Position numbers and translations under genes: made by a program. From positions 98,154,979-98,218,978 of the forward strand of contig ML679946.1 of the NCBI GenBank assembly GCA_007922225.1: DNA of 64,000 nt, read 5' to 3'. The DNA comes from Emydura subglobosa. Its lineage: Eukaryota > Chordata > Testudines > Chelidae. Numbering within the stretch: position 1 is the stretch's first letter; each line of letters begins with the position of its first letter. Below, piece after piece: positions 32,840-44,034 of the stretch. Below the pieces are notes generated by a model that did no database searches, had not been told where the DNA came from, and saw nothing but the letters and a program-made list of their open reading frames with translations.

Positions 32840-33960
32840 ACAGCTTGCAATGAGCCTCTGGAGTGGAGTGGGTTGTGTGACCCGTCCATGCCTAGTGTAG
32901 CCACCTGAAAATGCCAAGGTCAGGGCAGGCTGCAAAAGGAAAGCAGATTCTCCCAGCACTGGTGGGTGACACTGAAGTCAGACTTCCCAAGCAGCCACAA
33001 ACAGTGCTTCTGATTCCCCACACTGCTTATCTAGAAGCTAAAACAAAACATACACAGCCCCCTTTGCTGCATTTCAGTCTCTGGCTCCCAATCAGTCACT
33101 AGATCCAGTAAAGAGACCAGTTATTTAAACTCTATGCTCTTTACCAAAAAGGTTCTCCTGACCCCAAAGGGTCAGCCACAGTACCAGATCAATATAAGTT
33201 TGAATCTTACCCAAAATACCACGCTGCCAGCCAGTCCTTTAGTAACTAAAACTAAAGGTTTATTATAAAAGGAAAGAAACAAATTATAAGAGAAATGTTA
33301 AAGGATTAAATCAATCAGATACATACAAATGATCTGAAAGTCCATATATATCAGGTTTCCAGTGGAATTGTGGAGTTTGCAGGCTTGTATAGTCCTTCTG
33401 GATTACATCCAGTACCTGGATGGGTCTCAGTCCTTGATTCACAGCTTCAGTTGCAGATGAGTTGATCCAAAGGTAGGTGAAGGCTGAAGACTGAAGAAGA
33501 TTGAAGACAAAATGGATGTGGTGCAGCTGCCTTTTATGTCTCTTGTCCTTTGCTATACTGCTTGTGGAAATATTTAGAAATAAGATGGAGTGCAGGGTCA
33601 CATGAGTAAGTCCTGGTGACTCATCAGGTGCATCCCTGGTTTCTCCCCTGGGGCCCATTGTACCTGTGAGTTTCTTAAATGGACCATTAAGCAGGCTAGT
33701 GCTGCAGCAATCCTGTCTGGAGTGTCACCCAGAAACACAGCACAAGTTGAAATACAGATACATCAAACATATCCATAACTTTCAATACAAATATAACACA
33801 TACACATAAACAATATCATCATACTTAGCACATTATAACCTTTCTGACATGGCCTATCTCATGTGAATTATTGTAATTATCAAATATTGATGCTAAATAA
33901 TATCATAAATGGTCCCCCTAATTCAGCCAGTGTCACAGGTTGCTCTGAAATATTCTGTCA
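32840..33960 (-). mobile_element. LTR-like retroelement piece, antisense
   Basis: On the plus strand: 'tcacacg'-free start near 'gagtgggttgtgtgaccc', then 'gtcctttagtaactaaaact', 'aaggtttattataaaagg' (reverse of a polyadenylation-type region), 'gtctcagtccttgattcac', 'ggtgcatccctggtttctc', 'catatccataactttcaata', and 'ctaattcagccagtgtcaca'. This matches a turtle LTR family read in reverse. No pol coding is seen, so it may be a solo LTR or non-autonomous element. The left end is uncertain. Confidence 0.45.
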
Positions 33961-34589
33961 CTACTTAGTTTTTATTGGAGTTGCAACGAGCAACTGAAGG
34001 TCCTGAAGATGCAACTGCTTCTTGTTATAACATTGATGTGGCTGATCAAGCCAGCCCAAAGATTCTGTGCTAGCCGAATTTACATCTTTGGAGTCCACAG
34101 CTGGCTGCACAGATTTAGTGCAGGCTGGTATGACCCCAGGCATGTCCGTGGGTAGTTTTGTCTGTAAACAATTACATTATTTTCTGTTTAAATATCACAT
34201 TGTTAGCATAACAAAAATTAGAACCTTATGTTTTCTGCAGCCTGCAACTCCTTGATCAATCCCTGCAGACCAGAACTCTGGCTTCTAATATGGAGCGTGG
34301 CCTTTCTGATCTCTGCAGCCATGCCCCACATCTTTAGGTAACCCAGTGGTTAGTGCATGTTACATAGACCCCCATCTGCATTTGATCTGCAGAGAATGCA
34401 AGGATCAGGGCCTAAGAGTTTGTTTTCTCCGCACATTTGAATCTTGGCACTATTAGGCTGATTCTTTCACAGACATCTCAGGGGATTCGGGCAACCAAAG
34501 CTAATGGGAAGTCAGCATTCAAACCAACAAGCTGACTCTGAGAATCTTAGCATTAATTAGTGCCCTTTTTTAGAGTCTATCACAGGAGA
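33961..34589. other. Unassigned DNA
   Basis: No family recognised. 'aacccagtggttagtgcatg' at about 34338 resembles a tRNA-like A-box of the SINE and foldback families but is isolated. Confidence 0.5.
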
Positions 34590-34815
34590 CTGTTAGAGCA
34601 GGGACCACTATGTAGGTCGCTGGACTGGGAGAGAAGGGGAGCTGGGTTTTACTAACCTTTGACCTTAAGCAAATCACTTCATCTCCCTGTGCCTCTATTT
34701 CCCCATCTTTAAAATGGGCTATAAAGATACTTACCCTCTGTTGTAAAGTTTTCTAAAATCCACGGATGAAATGCACTACACAAGAGCTGAGTGTTGTTAT
34801 TATTACAGTTTGAAA
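34590..34815 (+). mobile_element. MIR-type SINE
   Basis: 'ttgaccttaagcaaatcact', 'catctccctgtgcctctat', 'ttccccatctttaaaatggg', 'cacggatgaaatgcacta' and a 'gttgttattattac' end give a nearly complete 3' core and tail in order. Confidence 0.75.
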
Positions 34816-34833
34816 CAACCAATCTACTTAGGT

Positions 34834-35640
34834 GTGATGGGACATCTCCCCCACACTGGCATATAAGGGGTTAAAAGAGGCCTAGGTAGGCTATGTGGGG
34901 AAGCAGCCAATAGGAGATGGGCTGTGAGGAGCAGCTGATTTTGGCCTAGCAGGCTCATATTAAAAAAAACTGCAGGGTTGAGCAGAGTTAGTTGCTGCTG
35001 GGAGCTCAAGGAGTGAGGACTGTGTCTCTAGCAGGCTGAGACCTTGGATAGAGCAAGGAGGCTGGCAGAGACTGGGGAAGCAAGTGGTAACCTCTGGCTG
35101 GCTGCTGGTAATGGGTAGTTGCATGCCCTCAGGCAAGAGCAAAGAAGGTAGAGGAGCCATGGTGGTCCAGGGAGCTAGAGCAGCAAGATGAGGAGTTAGA
35201 GTCACAGCAGAAGGCTGCTATCTATAGAGTCCCTGGGTCAGGACCCAGAATAGCGGAGGGGCTTGGCTTCCCCCTCGACTCGCCACTGGGGAAGTGGCTG
35301 GACAATTAGACTGCAGTACTAACCTCCAGAAGAGGGGAGCACAGATGGTGACACGGCTGGAGGGCTGTGTAATGAAGAGGTTGCTGTAGTCCCAGGAGTG
35401 ATGCAGGTCAAAGAACAGACCTGATGCTGGGTGAGGCGCCGGTATGACTTTGCACGCTCCCCACTGAGGATGCATTTTGCAAAGCACACTGCTCCGCCCC
35501 CACTGGTGTGACCTCACATGCACCTCATATGAGGTCATGCCTTTGTGGGCAGGGCAGTACACTTCATGCAAGATACAGGAGAAAACCACATCTGCCTTCA
35601 CATCAGTACCTGACAGGAGCCAAACCTGACAAAACCTGGA
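34834..35640 (+). mobile_element. LTR / leader of a Gypsy-like element
   Basis: Begins 'tgatgggacatctccccc' and runs through purine-rich leader sequence ('gctgctgggagctcaagg'). Its 'aggacccagaatagcggagg' and 'ggcttggcttccccc' block aligns with 'agaacccagagtagag' and 'gcctggattcccc' at 54186-54217, so the two are related elements. No gag or pol reading frame. 35400-35600 is less certain and may be a different repeat. Confidence 0.5.
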
Positions 35641-35654
35641 CTGTCACTCTTAAA

Positions 35655-35780
35655 ACCAGACAAGTGGCCTGATTATGCAGGAATAACTGGGTGAAATACT
35701 ATGGTCTGTATTATGTAGGAGAACAGACTAAATTAGCATAATGTTCTCTTCTGGCATTACATTGTGTGTGTGAAATCCTG
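35655..35780 (+). mobile_element. CR1 LINE 3' end, fragment
   Basis: 'gcaggaataactgggtgaaa', 'tatggtctgtattatgtagg' and 'agaacagactaaatta' followed by a decayed 'gatcataatggtcccttctgg'. It is the same CR1 class as 4855-5268. Confidence 0.7.
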
Positions 35781-36379
35781 GCCCTCCGGAATTTATGGTT
35801 GTTTTGCATTGACTTCAGTGGGACCTTATTACTTTATCATTAATACTCTGTGATTGTCCCAGATGCTTTTTTTCTGGTCAATTACCAAATGAACTTTTTT
35901 AAAGTGAGCATGTTAGAGATACATTGGCAATCCCGTAGCTGTCCAAGTGCTGAACGCATTCACACAGGATGAAACTCCCTTGTCTGCAGAGGGCCATGAC
36001 TAGGCTAGAATCTCTTTGAAGACCCACTTAACGCCTCAGCGTAGGGCTGAAGTGGGATTTCAAGTGGTGCAGAATGGTACTCTGAAGACGATTTCACAGA
36101 GAATGCAAGGAAAGTACCTGTGATCTCTTATTCTGACATCATCAGTGCCTCATTTTGTGCTATATTTGCTGTATATATAGTTGCTGGGGACTTGGGGGAA
36201 ATATCATGATATAATGCATCCAGGGAATATTGTTGCAGAAGTTGCAGGAAGATGATTTGACAGTGCCCCTCATGGTCTGTGGATGGGATTTTCAAATGAC
36301 CTTTGTTCAAGCTATCAGCCTCATTATAGTTGTCTAAATCCCTCTCTGTACTTGCCAAATTGTGTGGGGTCAGGCAAGT
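35781..36379. other. Unassigned DNA
   Basis: A half palindrome near 35808-35840 ('tgcattgacttcagtggg') belongs to the foldback family described at 41079. The rest is unrecognised, with no exon. Confidence 0.5.
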
Positions 36380-36545
36380 ATGCCTTCATGAAACCCTGTC
36401 AGTAAGCAAACCGTTTGGGGAGCTCCAGATCTCACAGCCTGACAGATCTTTGGTTAATAGCTGGCTGGTCCTTAGGTACTGCTGAAAGAGAAATCTATAC
36501 CTGTATCCAAAGCAGTCAAGTTCAAAGCACTGCACCCCTGAGGTG
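36380..36545 (-). mobile_element. LTR-like fragment, relative of 18960-21540
   Basis: 'gtcagtaagcaaaccgtttg', 'gggagctccagatctcac', 'gttaatagctggctggtcc', 'tactgctgaaagagaaatct' and 'tgtatccaaagcagt' align in order with 'gtcagcaagcaaacagtctg' and onward at 18998-19120. Both copies are old. Confidence 0.6.
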
Positions 36546-37544
36546 GTAACATTTGGTGCATCTTGTCAATGTGTTTCATCCTCCGATATTTCTCTCTGCA
36601 ATAACAACAGCCAAACATCTTTCAAAAAGATGCATCATAATCTGCCTCTGTTTCATCCCTTGGGCAGACACTTATGTGACATCTCAGCCTTACCTACTCC
36701 ACGTGCCTCCTCAGTGGATTCACCCTCGTCTGGTGTTAAAGAGAGAGTCCATTCTGCTTCTGGAATCCTGCTTCCTTCCCATATTTCCTGGAGGGGCTGC
36801 TATAATGATTGCACACAGAAAGCACTTCCTCCTTCACTCCTCTATACCGAGAATAACTCCTGAGCTGTGTTGCCAATTTCTGCAAGCTCAGAGGGTGGTG
36901 AACTGAACTCCTGATTCAAACGCGGATGGCCCCAAAGAGTGATGTAAAGCACTTCTTGTAGCCCACAAGGTGCCCTGAGATTACTTAACTTTAAATATAA
37001 GGAATTCTCCAAGGGATACCGAATGGAAACAAGAGTTCACTGAGATGATGATGTTAGCATGCTTGAGACTATGGACCAAAAAGATGTAACCATAAATGAA
37101 GTCCCTTCCATCTTTCCCCCTTGTTAATATCCAGGGGTTATTCCATTTACAAGAACCTAAAGCAATTCAACACAAGAAGGTGGGGAGAAAGCTGAAAGGA
37201 AAACTAGGTTTCTGTCAATGACACACTGGGAATAGAACTCCAGTGTACTAAGGTGACAGGATAAATACAGTTATACACGTCAGATTTTTAGCTTTCTTGG
37301 AAAGCTATTGGAGGTAATCAGTCCATTTTGTAACTGACCCTCCTGGGAGGCAACAGTCACATATTCCTCCAGCATATTTCAGTACCATCAAAACTCCTAT
37401 AAGCAAAACGACCCCGTATAAGGACCCACATACACTACATGTGCAACGGTGATGGGGAACACAATTACATTTGTCCCAGGGCCACGAAACAGTTCATGTG
37501 TGGCTCCATTCTGAAGTCTGCCTTTTATTTACACATTTGTAGCT
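36546..37544. other. Unassigned DNA
   Basis: May be the continuation of the LTR-like fragment. The overlapping frames at 36543-36863 and 36553-36906 (106 and 117 codons) have no domain, and their overlap in two frames argues for chance. No RNA gene. Confidence 0.5.
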
Positions 37545-37640
37545 CAGGAAGGGCCCCAGTCATGAACTAGAGGCCCATTCCGCTAGTACTGTACCAACAG
37601 ACCACAAAAAAGCAGTCCCTGCTGTAAATGGGTTTTAACA
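37545..37640 (-). mobile_element. MIR/L2-tail-type SINE, 3' end
   Basis: 'ggaagggccccagtcatgaa', 'ctagtactgtaccaaca' and 'aagcagtccctgct' are the reverse complement of the SINE tail ('gcagggactg...tgtacagcacctag...gggcc'). Confidence 0.55.
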
Positions 37641-38576
37641 ATGTACTGAGGATGATTCTTTTAAAAAGCTTTAGCTAATTCTCAACAAAAAGCCATGAAA
37701 ATTCAGGCACCTTTAAGCTGTCTCCCCTTGGGCACCCCAAATCACTAGCCACTTTTGAACCTCTCAATCTTTTTGTATTTGGGGTTCTGGTAAATGGGAC
37801 CTAGGAAATTCTTTGTGTATTGACTTTAAACAGGGTCAGAGAATGGGATGGGGCTGAGATTTTTTTTTAAATTTAAATTGCTAGCGTGACTTGATCAGGA
37901 TGTATGTTTTCGACCCTTAACTTCTGATATGAAGCCTGCCTTTAAAGCTGTCTTTATTCCCCACCACCGCCCACAAAATGCCATTTATGTCTGGATTCCC
38001 CACATCCCGTTGCAGAATTTCCTTGAAATGAACAGAATACAGGGCCCTATTCCCTGAGCTCCACTTCTCAACAGGATCTGTTTCGAGCACACCAGCTCTA
38101 TAAAAATTATTAGTAATGCTTGGCTAGTCTGTGCAGTAGCACTTACTCGAGGGGAAAAAATAAGCTCCAGTCTTCCTCATTCTTGCCTGTGAAGATTCAA
38201 GATCTGTGGAGTCATTGGATTCCGGTCTGCAACACTAGCTTAATTTTTGAGCAAAGGCAAAGTCTCAAATTGGGTACAGGATGTGCAGGTTCAGCGGCAA
38301 ATGCATTCCTCTTGTATTTATCCCCACCCCCCCTTTTTTTCCCCCCTCTGCCTGTTTAACAAAACCAACTGTTGCTGTATGAATCCTTTGCTTATGAGAC
38401 ATAAAAGTACCAAACCGGAAGGTGAATTATATCATTTGGCCTACATTGAGATAAACACAATTACTGATGAATGCACAATAAGAAGAAGATTCTGCCGCCA
38501 TTGCTCACGCTGAGCAGCTCTTTTCCCTGTGAGTAGCTCTCGTTATTTCAATGGAATACGGTAGCGCTCAATGAGT
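37641..38576. other. Unassigned AT-rich DNA
   Basis: No repeat family or exon recognised. Two overlapping frames (38120-38359, 38247-38513) run through a C/T-rich tract at 38325-38350 and are chance. Confidence 0.55.
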
Positions 38577-38657
38577 TGTGTCCTCAACCAGTGTGAAACT
38601 GGCTTCAGTTAAGTCCTTGAAGTTATTCCATTTTCCACCAGCTGAGGATCCGGTCCA
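38577..38657. repeat. Palindromic element, 'ggatcctcag' family, copy 2
   Basis: Left arm 'gtgtcctcaaccagtgtgaa' and right arm 'ttccaccagctgaggatccg' are imperfect reverse complements. The right arm is the best-preserved arm of this family in the window. Confidence 0.7.
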
Positions 38658-38864
38658 GTGTGAGTGATGTTGACAGAATCTGGCCTCAAACTTAGACTGG
38701 TCCATTCTGCCTTTTTGCAAGTGTGCTCCCATTTATTTTTTTCATCAAAGGCCTTTTTAATTCTTCTGGACAACAGTATTGGTTTCATTCTATTCTGATT
38801 ACAAAATGTATCAGTGATATGATTACAGTACAGAGTCTCATCCTGCAGAAATCATGACTTCATA

Positions 38865-39012
38865 TTGCACTGTTAGTTCTTTGGAGCAGGGAACGGCCTT
38901 CAATTTTAGATGGACACAATGATATTTTAGGCAGACCCAGCACACCGAGACCCCAATCCTCACTGAGCGAGGCTACAATAATACAGATAGTAAACAATAA
39001 TGATGAAAAAAA
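38865..39012 (+). mobile_element. MIR/L2-tail-type SINE, 3' end
   Basis: 'gttctttggagcagggaacg', 'cagacccagcacaccgagac' and 'cctcactgagcgaggctaca', ending 'aacaataatgatg'. Diverged but in the right order. Confidence 0.55.
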
Positions 39013-39865
39013 CACTTCTATTTAGGACTGTGGGAGAGGGAGGGAATTTAGATTGGCAGAACATCCTGGTGTTTATCCAAATTAGAATTTGGCCTTGGTA
39101 CCAGAGCTAACATCCCTTCTTTTGCAGAAAGTATCCTACAGAATCTAATGACTATTAATTAGAATCTTGTTTTTCAGATGAGATGTAAAGGGAGTGCTGC
39201 CAGGAATACTGTGGCTTCCAATAGCATAAGGGGACTCTGGTTTTGCACTGACATGGATGGAAGCGTTACACCTACTGCTTTGCCAGTTCTAATTCATACA
39301 GCACCCTGAGATTTCCTTTGGAGGTCTGCCATCCCAACACTACCCTGGCGCCATCCTTCCTTACTTTGATGACATCAATGCCAATGCTCGTGTGGTGGCA
39401 AGTCACTTTGATCATATCATCCCATTGCACTTTTTATTTTTGTTTTTACCATGTACTATATCCATTCTATCTTGACCTTTTCAATACTCATGCACTTCCA
39501 TGTGGATAATTTGATCTGGGTTATTACAATCAATAAATGTGCATCTGCTGTGAGAAGCACACAGAGCAGCAGTTACCCAGGATGTTATCTAGAAAGGGAA
39601 GACATTTATTTTGTTTAGGTATCCTAGAGCACTTTGCCATAAAGACTTAGCCATTGGCAAATGCAGGTGCATTATGTGACCACAGGACATGTTTTGATGA
39701 TAAATAAGCATTATCCAATATTGTATTGTAAGTTTATGGAAGCACATCAAACAATCCAACTGTATAATCACCAGAGACTACCAGAAGGGAGATCAGTTTA
39801 ATATCTCATCCAAAGAATGGAAACTTTAACAATGAAGTATTTCCCCCAAACTCAATACAGTAATG
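39013..39865. other. Unassigned DNA
   Basis: No repeat family, RNA gene or plausible exon recognised. Confidence 0.55.
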
Positions 39866-40870
39866 TCACTGTCATAGACTCATAGAAATCAACAGATCTA
39901 CAACATCTTGCTACTTATTTCTTGTGCATCATAATATTTTCTCCTGCTAGCACTTGACTGTCTTGTGTCCATGAACTCCACTTTTTGGGAAGTTTTCCCT
40001 TGAGAATAGCTATGCTCCCTATTTTAATTGGCTGGTTTATTAATCTTATTCCATAGTGACTGTTTGATCTAATATTGTAGCATTGTTTAGCAGATCTTGA
40101 ATGAGACTGAGAATAAAGGGGTCCTGAACTCCAGACACACATCTTCCACTACTTCATGAGTATCCTTGGGGAAATCATTTATAAATGTAGAAACTGAAAT
40201 GTTCATAATAACAAGGGCAGTATGAGGGCAAATTAGTTATAAGGGCAGATTCTTAGCTGGAGTAAATTAGAATAACTCCAGTGAATTGACTGATGCCAAT
40301 TTATACCAGATGAGAATTTGGCATATTAGGTATAATGTGCTTTAAAGGCATTAATTGCTCAGTTGCAGTCTTAAACAATTATGCGAAAATTTGATTTTTC
40401 CCATGATTTTCTAATTCTCAGATTATGGCCACAGCAACCTCAATTAATTTATTACAAAGTTTCTTCCTACAATGCACTAAACCAAATTCCCTTAACCTTT
40501 TGCTATGACACATCTCAAATGATATTATTCTTGCTGCTCTGCTCCTTACCAGCTCAAGGGCAATTATGTTCTTGGTGAGGTACTGTGACAAATGCTGCAT
40601 AAAATGCTCTAGGTGAGGTATAACAAGTGCCTTACATAGTAATAATACTACCTCCTAGATTTATATCATTCTCCAATAGCACTCTAAGCCAGCATTGTGT
40701 TTATTTTCTCCACTGGAGCAATATATTTGACTGTGGATTTAAGGGACGTTTTCTACATTTTGTTCCCATTCTCTTGTGCTGGCCCGCATTACAATCGTAA
40801 ATTTTGTGTTTTGCCTCTTCTGAGCCAAATTAATTCAGAACAGCTTTTTCATCCACTTTTATGATTCATC
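39866..40870 (-). mobile_element. Old CR1 LINE, RT C-terminus to 3' end
   Basis: The plus strand starts 'tcatagactcatagaaat', a CR1 terminus in reverse. On the minus strand, 'gcacttgttatacctcacct' and 'gagcattttatgcagcattt' (about 40590-40640) match the region encoding 'L-VR-HLEYC-QFW'. The minus frame at 40418-40600 reads LELVRSRAARIISFEM, then RLREFGLVHCRKKL, against the usual 'LERVQRRATKMI...[14 protein letters not shown]'. It is very diverged and split by the palindrome at 40244-40321. The spacing of coding end to tail fits CR1 once that insert is removed. Confidence 0.6.
40244..40321. repeat. Palindromic element, 'ggatcctcag' family, copy 3, inside a CR1
   Basis: Left arm 'gcagattcttagctggagta' and right arm 'ttataccagatgagaatttg' are imperfect reverse complements. 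It lies between the tail and coding parts of the old CR1, and so inserted after it. Confidence 0.7.
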
Positions 40871-40914
40871 CTTTTGCTTAGTAGCTTTTGCAGGAGAACT
40901 TTATTAATTATTTC

Positions 40915-41255
40915 CATTCTGGTAGCATCTAGAGAACTCTTGCTAGGCACCGTACATACATAATAAGAGAAGGTTCCTAGCCCAAAGAGCTTACAACTTT
41001 AATAGACAAACGGTGTAGAAAAAAACCATTCACAATTTATTATCCATTGTTTTACAGACTGTAATTGAAACTGCAGGAGTGAAATCCTGGACCCATTGAT
41101 TTCAATGACAAAACTCTGATTGACTTTAGTGGGGCCAGGATTTCACAAATACATGAAAATTGACTAGCCTAGTGTCACACTATGGCAGAGTTGGGAATTG
41201 GACCCATATCTCCTGAGTCACAATCCAGTGTTTTAACCAGAAGACCATCTGTTGT
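40915..41255 (-). mobile_element. MIR/L2-tail-type SINE, near full length, interrupted
   Basis: On the plus strand from tail to head: 'cttgctaggcaccgtacata', 'cctagcccaaagagcttaca', then (after a palindrome at 41079-41146) 'cctagtgtcacactatggca', 'gagttgggaattggaccca', 'atctcctgagtcacaatcc' and 'ttttaaccagaagaccatct' (A-box region reversed). Removing the palindrome gives roughly the length of the copy at 5475-5755. Confidence 0.75.
41079..41146. repeat. Foldback MITE with perfect 12-bp ends, inside a SINE
   Basis: gtgaaatcctgg (41079-41090) and ccaggatttcac (41135-41146) are perfect inverted repeats. The inner parts 'attgatttcaatgac' and 'ctgattgactttagt' continue the palindrome. Half copies of the same family lie near 6344, 35808, 48440 and 62094 ('attgaagtcaatggga'). 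Confidence 0.8.
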
Positions 41256-41289
41256 ATTTATTTAGATGGACTAAAGAGCCCAAATAGAC

Positions 41290-42320
41290 AAAAGTGCCTT
41301 AAAAATACTTAAAATCCCTTTAACCTTTTATTAAAGACACAGAAAAAGATGGAAAAACAGTTAAAGCTTTTGAAATGTAAATTGAGTCAGGCTTTCATTT
41401 TAATAACATCCCTAGTTCCCTTTCCTTTTAGCTAGAGAGAGTCTTTAGAAGGAACAAAAGGGCTTGTTTGATCATCTCTTAGGTGGTGTTAAGGGTCATA
41501 AGAACTGTCCTTTTGGGGGAAAAGAGAAGGAGTTAGTTAAGATGGGCTGGAGATGTTGTTAAAGTCCAATCCAATTTCCTAGAAGACAAAACAAGACAAA
41601 AACACAGAAAAGGGGAGAGAAAAGAACAACAAAGAGAAAATGCAGCTCTTGTCTTTGGTGTTGGCCTTTCTGCTGGAGAAACACTGGCACAGCACACGGT
41701 CTGGTTAGCCACTCTGAGACCTGGCAAACTCATACCAGCATTAGGCTGTTTAGGGCATTGCCCTTTTCTGATCATAGACTTACAGCAGCACTGCAAAATA
41801 TGCAATCTTGTCTGACTAAGACAGACTCTTTTTAGACAGAAGGAAAAAAGAGAGAGTAGGAAAGAGAAGAAACAAGGTGGGTAAGGAGTAAAACACCCTG
41901 TGGGGATCTGTGTGTGACAAAATCTCACCAGATATTTCACCAGAGGTGGTGGAGGTGGTGATTTCATCTGGGTCCCATTCTCTAGCCCAGTCTGGTCAGG
42001 ACATCTATCAGGATTAGGATGAGGAAGGTCTGGAGTCCCAGGAGTCAAGGAATGGTGGGGCAGGAGCCATGATGGCAAAGCTTGCTCTGTTAACCAATTT
42101 TTCTCCCCAAGGTTGTTTCTTAAAGGACCCCAAAATGAAGTAGTGGGTGGACCAGTCCCTCCCCTCATTATTGTGACACTTCTATCCATTTTCACACAGT
42201 TAAGGTCATAATTAAGGTAAATGTGTAGGCTCAATTATCCCAAAAGTCCTTCCTTGTCAATGATGTCTGATAATATCTTTTTCGTCTAATATAATGATAA
42301 ATATCTTCTTAGATTGTCGT
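41290..42320 (-). mobile_element. LTR-like retroelement piece, antisense
   Basis: Plus-strand words in order: 'cctttaaccttttattaaag', 'gttaaagcttttgaaatgta', 'attgagtcaggctttcattt', 'taataacatccctagttc', 'ttgtctttggtgttggcc', 'gacagactctttttagacag', 'caggattaggatgaggaagg', 'aaccaatttttctccccaag' and 'gtgggtggaccagtccctcc'. I associate this order with a turtle LTR family in reverse. It contains the longest open frame of the window (41533-42234, minus, 233 codons). That frame is Pro/Ser/Cys-rich with no domain, transmembrane pattern or retroviral motif, so I do not call it a gene. Confidence 0.45.
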
Positions 42321-43274
42321 GCAATTACTTATGAGCTACCAAATTGATAATCAGTGGCGCTTTTTCAAGTGTTCTTCAGCATAACTTCTGAAATGTTCCC
42401 AAGTAAGAAAAACAGATGGTCTGTCATTTCTAGTCCTCACCACCTTGTTCTTAATGCAGTTTTATTAGCTAATTCAGTCCACAGGCATTTTACATGAATG
42501 GATGGAACTTGTGGTATTTTCCTGCTTTATTCTTGTGATATTTTTTAGCTGCAGTTTCCTTAAAGTCTTGCAGATACTCAATGTTCTCTGCATCTGGCTC
42601 CTTAACATTCTTTGAAGCAACTAACCTTTTGACAACTTTAAAAGTCTCTGACCATGACTTGTTTTGTTTCTGTTTCATAGTTCCTGAGGGTCTCTTCTCT
42701 CAATATCTTCTCCTTCATTTCAGCTCATCTTTATTCTCCACACTCCTCATTTGCATCCACAGATGAAGAGTAATTATTTAATATTTTTGCTTTTCCCTTT
42801 ATCCCTTGTCTCTAATTCCCTATAATCATTCTTAAGAGAACTGATTTTTTATTTTAGCATTGTTTACCTTCTATACCGTGAAATCACTTCATTTGTTCAG
42901 TGCCTGGTGTTATTCAAAGATCATTACTCTATGAATTGTTTCTTTGTCATTTTCACTTCCTCTGATAATGAGTCCAATCCCTCCAATTATTAGATCCTGT
43001 AACTTTTAAATGCTTTTGATCTATCTTTTATATTCTTGTTTACATCTTGATCTAATCACATTGCCTTTTGCCACCTGCTGTCTTTTTTGACAATTAGGGC
43101 ACTATTTATGAAACAAGCATATCATTTACATGACAATAATTGGTAAAAAAACATGAGTTTTCTTTGTAATTTATTAAGGTTTTATGGTTTATCAAGGCTT
43201 TTTCCTGACAACTATCTTATATATGGGACAAAGAAAGTGAATGTTCATCACACGTTTTAGTTGACTCAATTTTT
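42321..43274. other. Unassigned AT-rich DNA
   Basis: Mostly T-rich on the plus strand. A 62-codon minus frame (42490-42678) has a Lys/Glu-rich, protein-like composition (MKQKQNKSWSETFKVV, then ENIEYLQDFKETAAKKY) that could be a transposon remnant, but I cannot name a family. Confidence 0.5.
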
Positions 43275-43686
43275 CATAGAATCGTAGAATATTAGGGTTG
43301 GAAGGGACTTTGGGAGGTCATCTAGTCCAACTCCCTCCTCAAAGCAGGACCAACCCCAACTAAATCATCCCAGCCAGGGCTTTGTCAAGCCACATCTTAA
43401 AAACCTCTAAGGATAGAGATTCCACCACCTCCCTAGGTAGCCCATTTCAGTGCTTCACCACCCTCCTAGTGAAAAAGGTTTTCCTAATATCCAATCCAGA
43501 CCTCCCCCACTGCAACTTGAGACCATTGCTCCTAGTTCTGTCATCTGCCGCCACTGAGAACAGCCCAGATCCATTCTCCCTGGAACCCCCCTTCAGGTAG
43601 TTGAAGGCCGCTATCAAATCTCCCCTCACTCTTCTCTTCTGCAGACTAAAGAAGCCTAGTTCCCTCAGCTTCTCCTCATAAGTCAT
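43275..43686 (-). mobile_element. Young CR1 LINE, 3' end
   Basis: The plus strand begins 'catagaatcgtagaat' (terminal 8-bp repeat reversed), then 'ggttggaagggactttggg', 'aggtcatctagtccaact' and 'ccagccagggctttgtcaag'. The minus frame 43447-43686 is open through [31 protein letters not shown] and [18 protein letters not shown]. It is 5'-truncated exactly within the 'YEE-LRELG' codons. It is close in sequence to the copy at 19975-20885. Confidence 0.97.
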
Positions 43687-43774
43687 AAACAGTCCTTAAT
43701 GAAAAAATTTAGATTACACTGGGATGGGTGCTATAGAAAACCAGCTGATAGACAGATTCTATATAACAGGCCCA

Positions 43775-43965
43775 GGAAGGCTGCCCCTGTGGATAAAGCA
43801 TTGGGTGGAGGATAAAGGGACCTTAATTCAATTCCTTGCTCTTGAACTTTGTTGTAGCCCCCTCTTCTCACTTTCAGTTTCCCCATCTATAAAATGCCGA
43901 TAATGGAACACGCCCCCTTCTCTCAGTACTTTGAGGTCAAAAGAGCACTATATAAGAGCCTGGGG
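43775..43965 (+). mobile_element. MIR-type SINE
   Basis: 'gtggataaagcattgggtgg' (tRNA-like head), 'ttaattcaattccttgctc' (B-box region), 'cagtttccccatctataaaa', 'tgccgataatgg', and 'ctttgaggtcaaaagagcac' with 'tatataagagcctg'. Nearly full length and old. Confidence 0.65.
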
Positions 43966-44034
43966 TAGAAGACTGACCCACAGTCATTATTGAGAAATCT
44001 CATGATAAAAGAAATTTCCCAAACCCTCTAGGCA

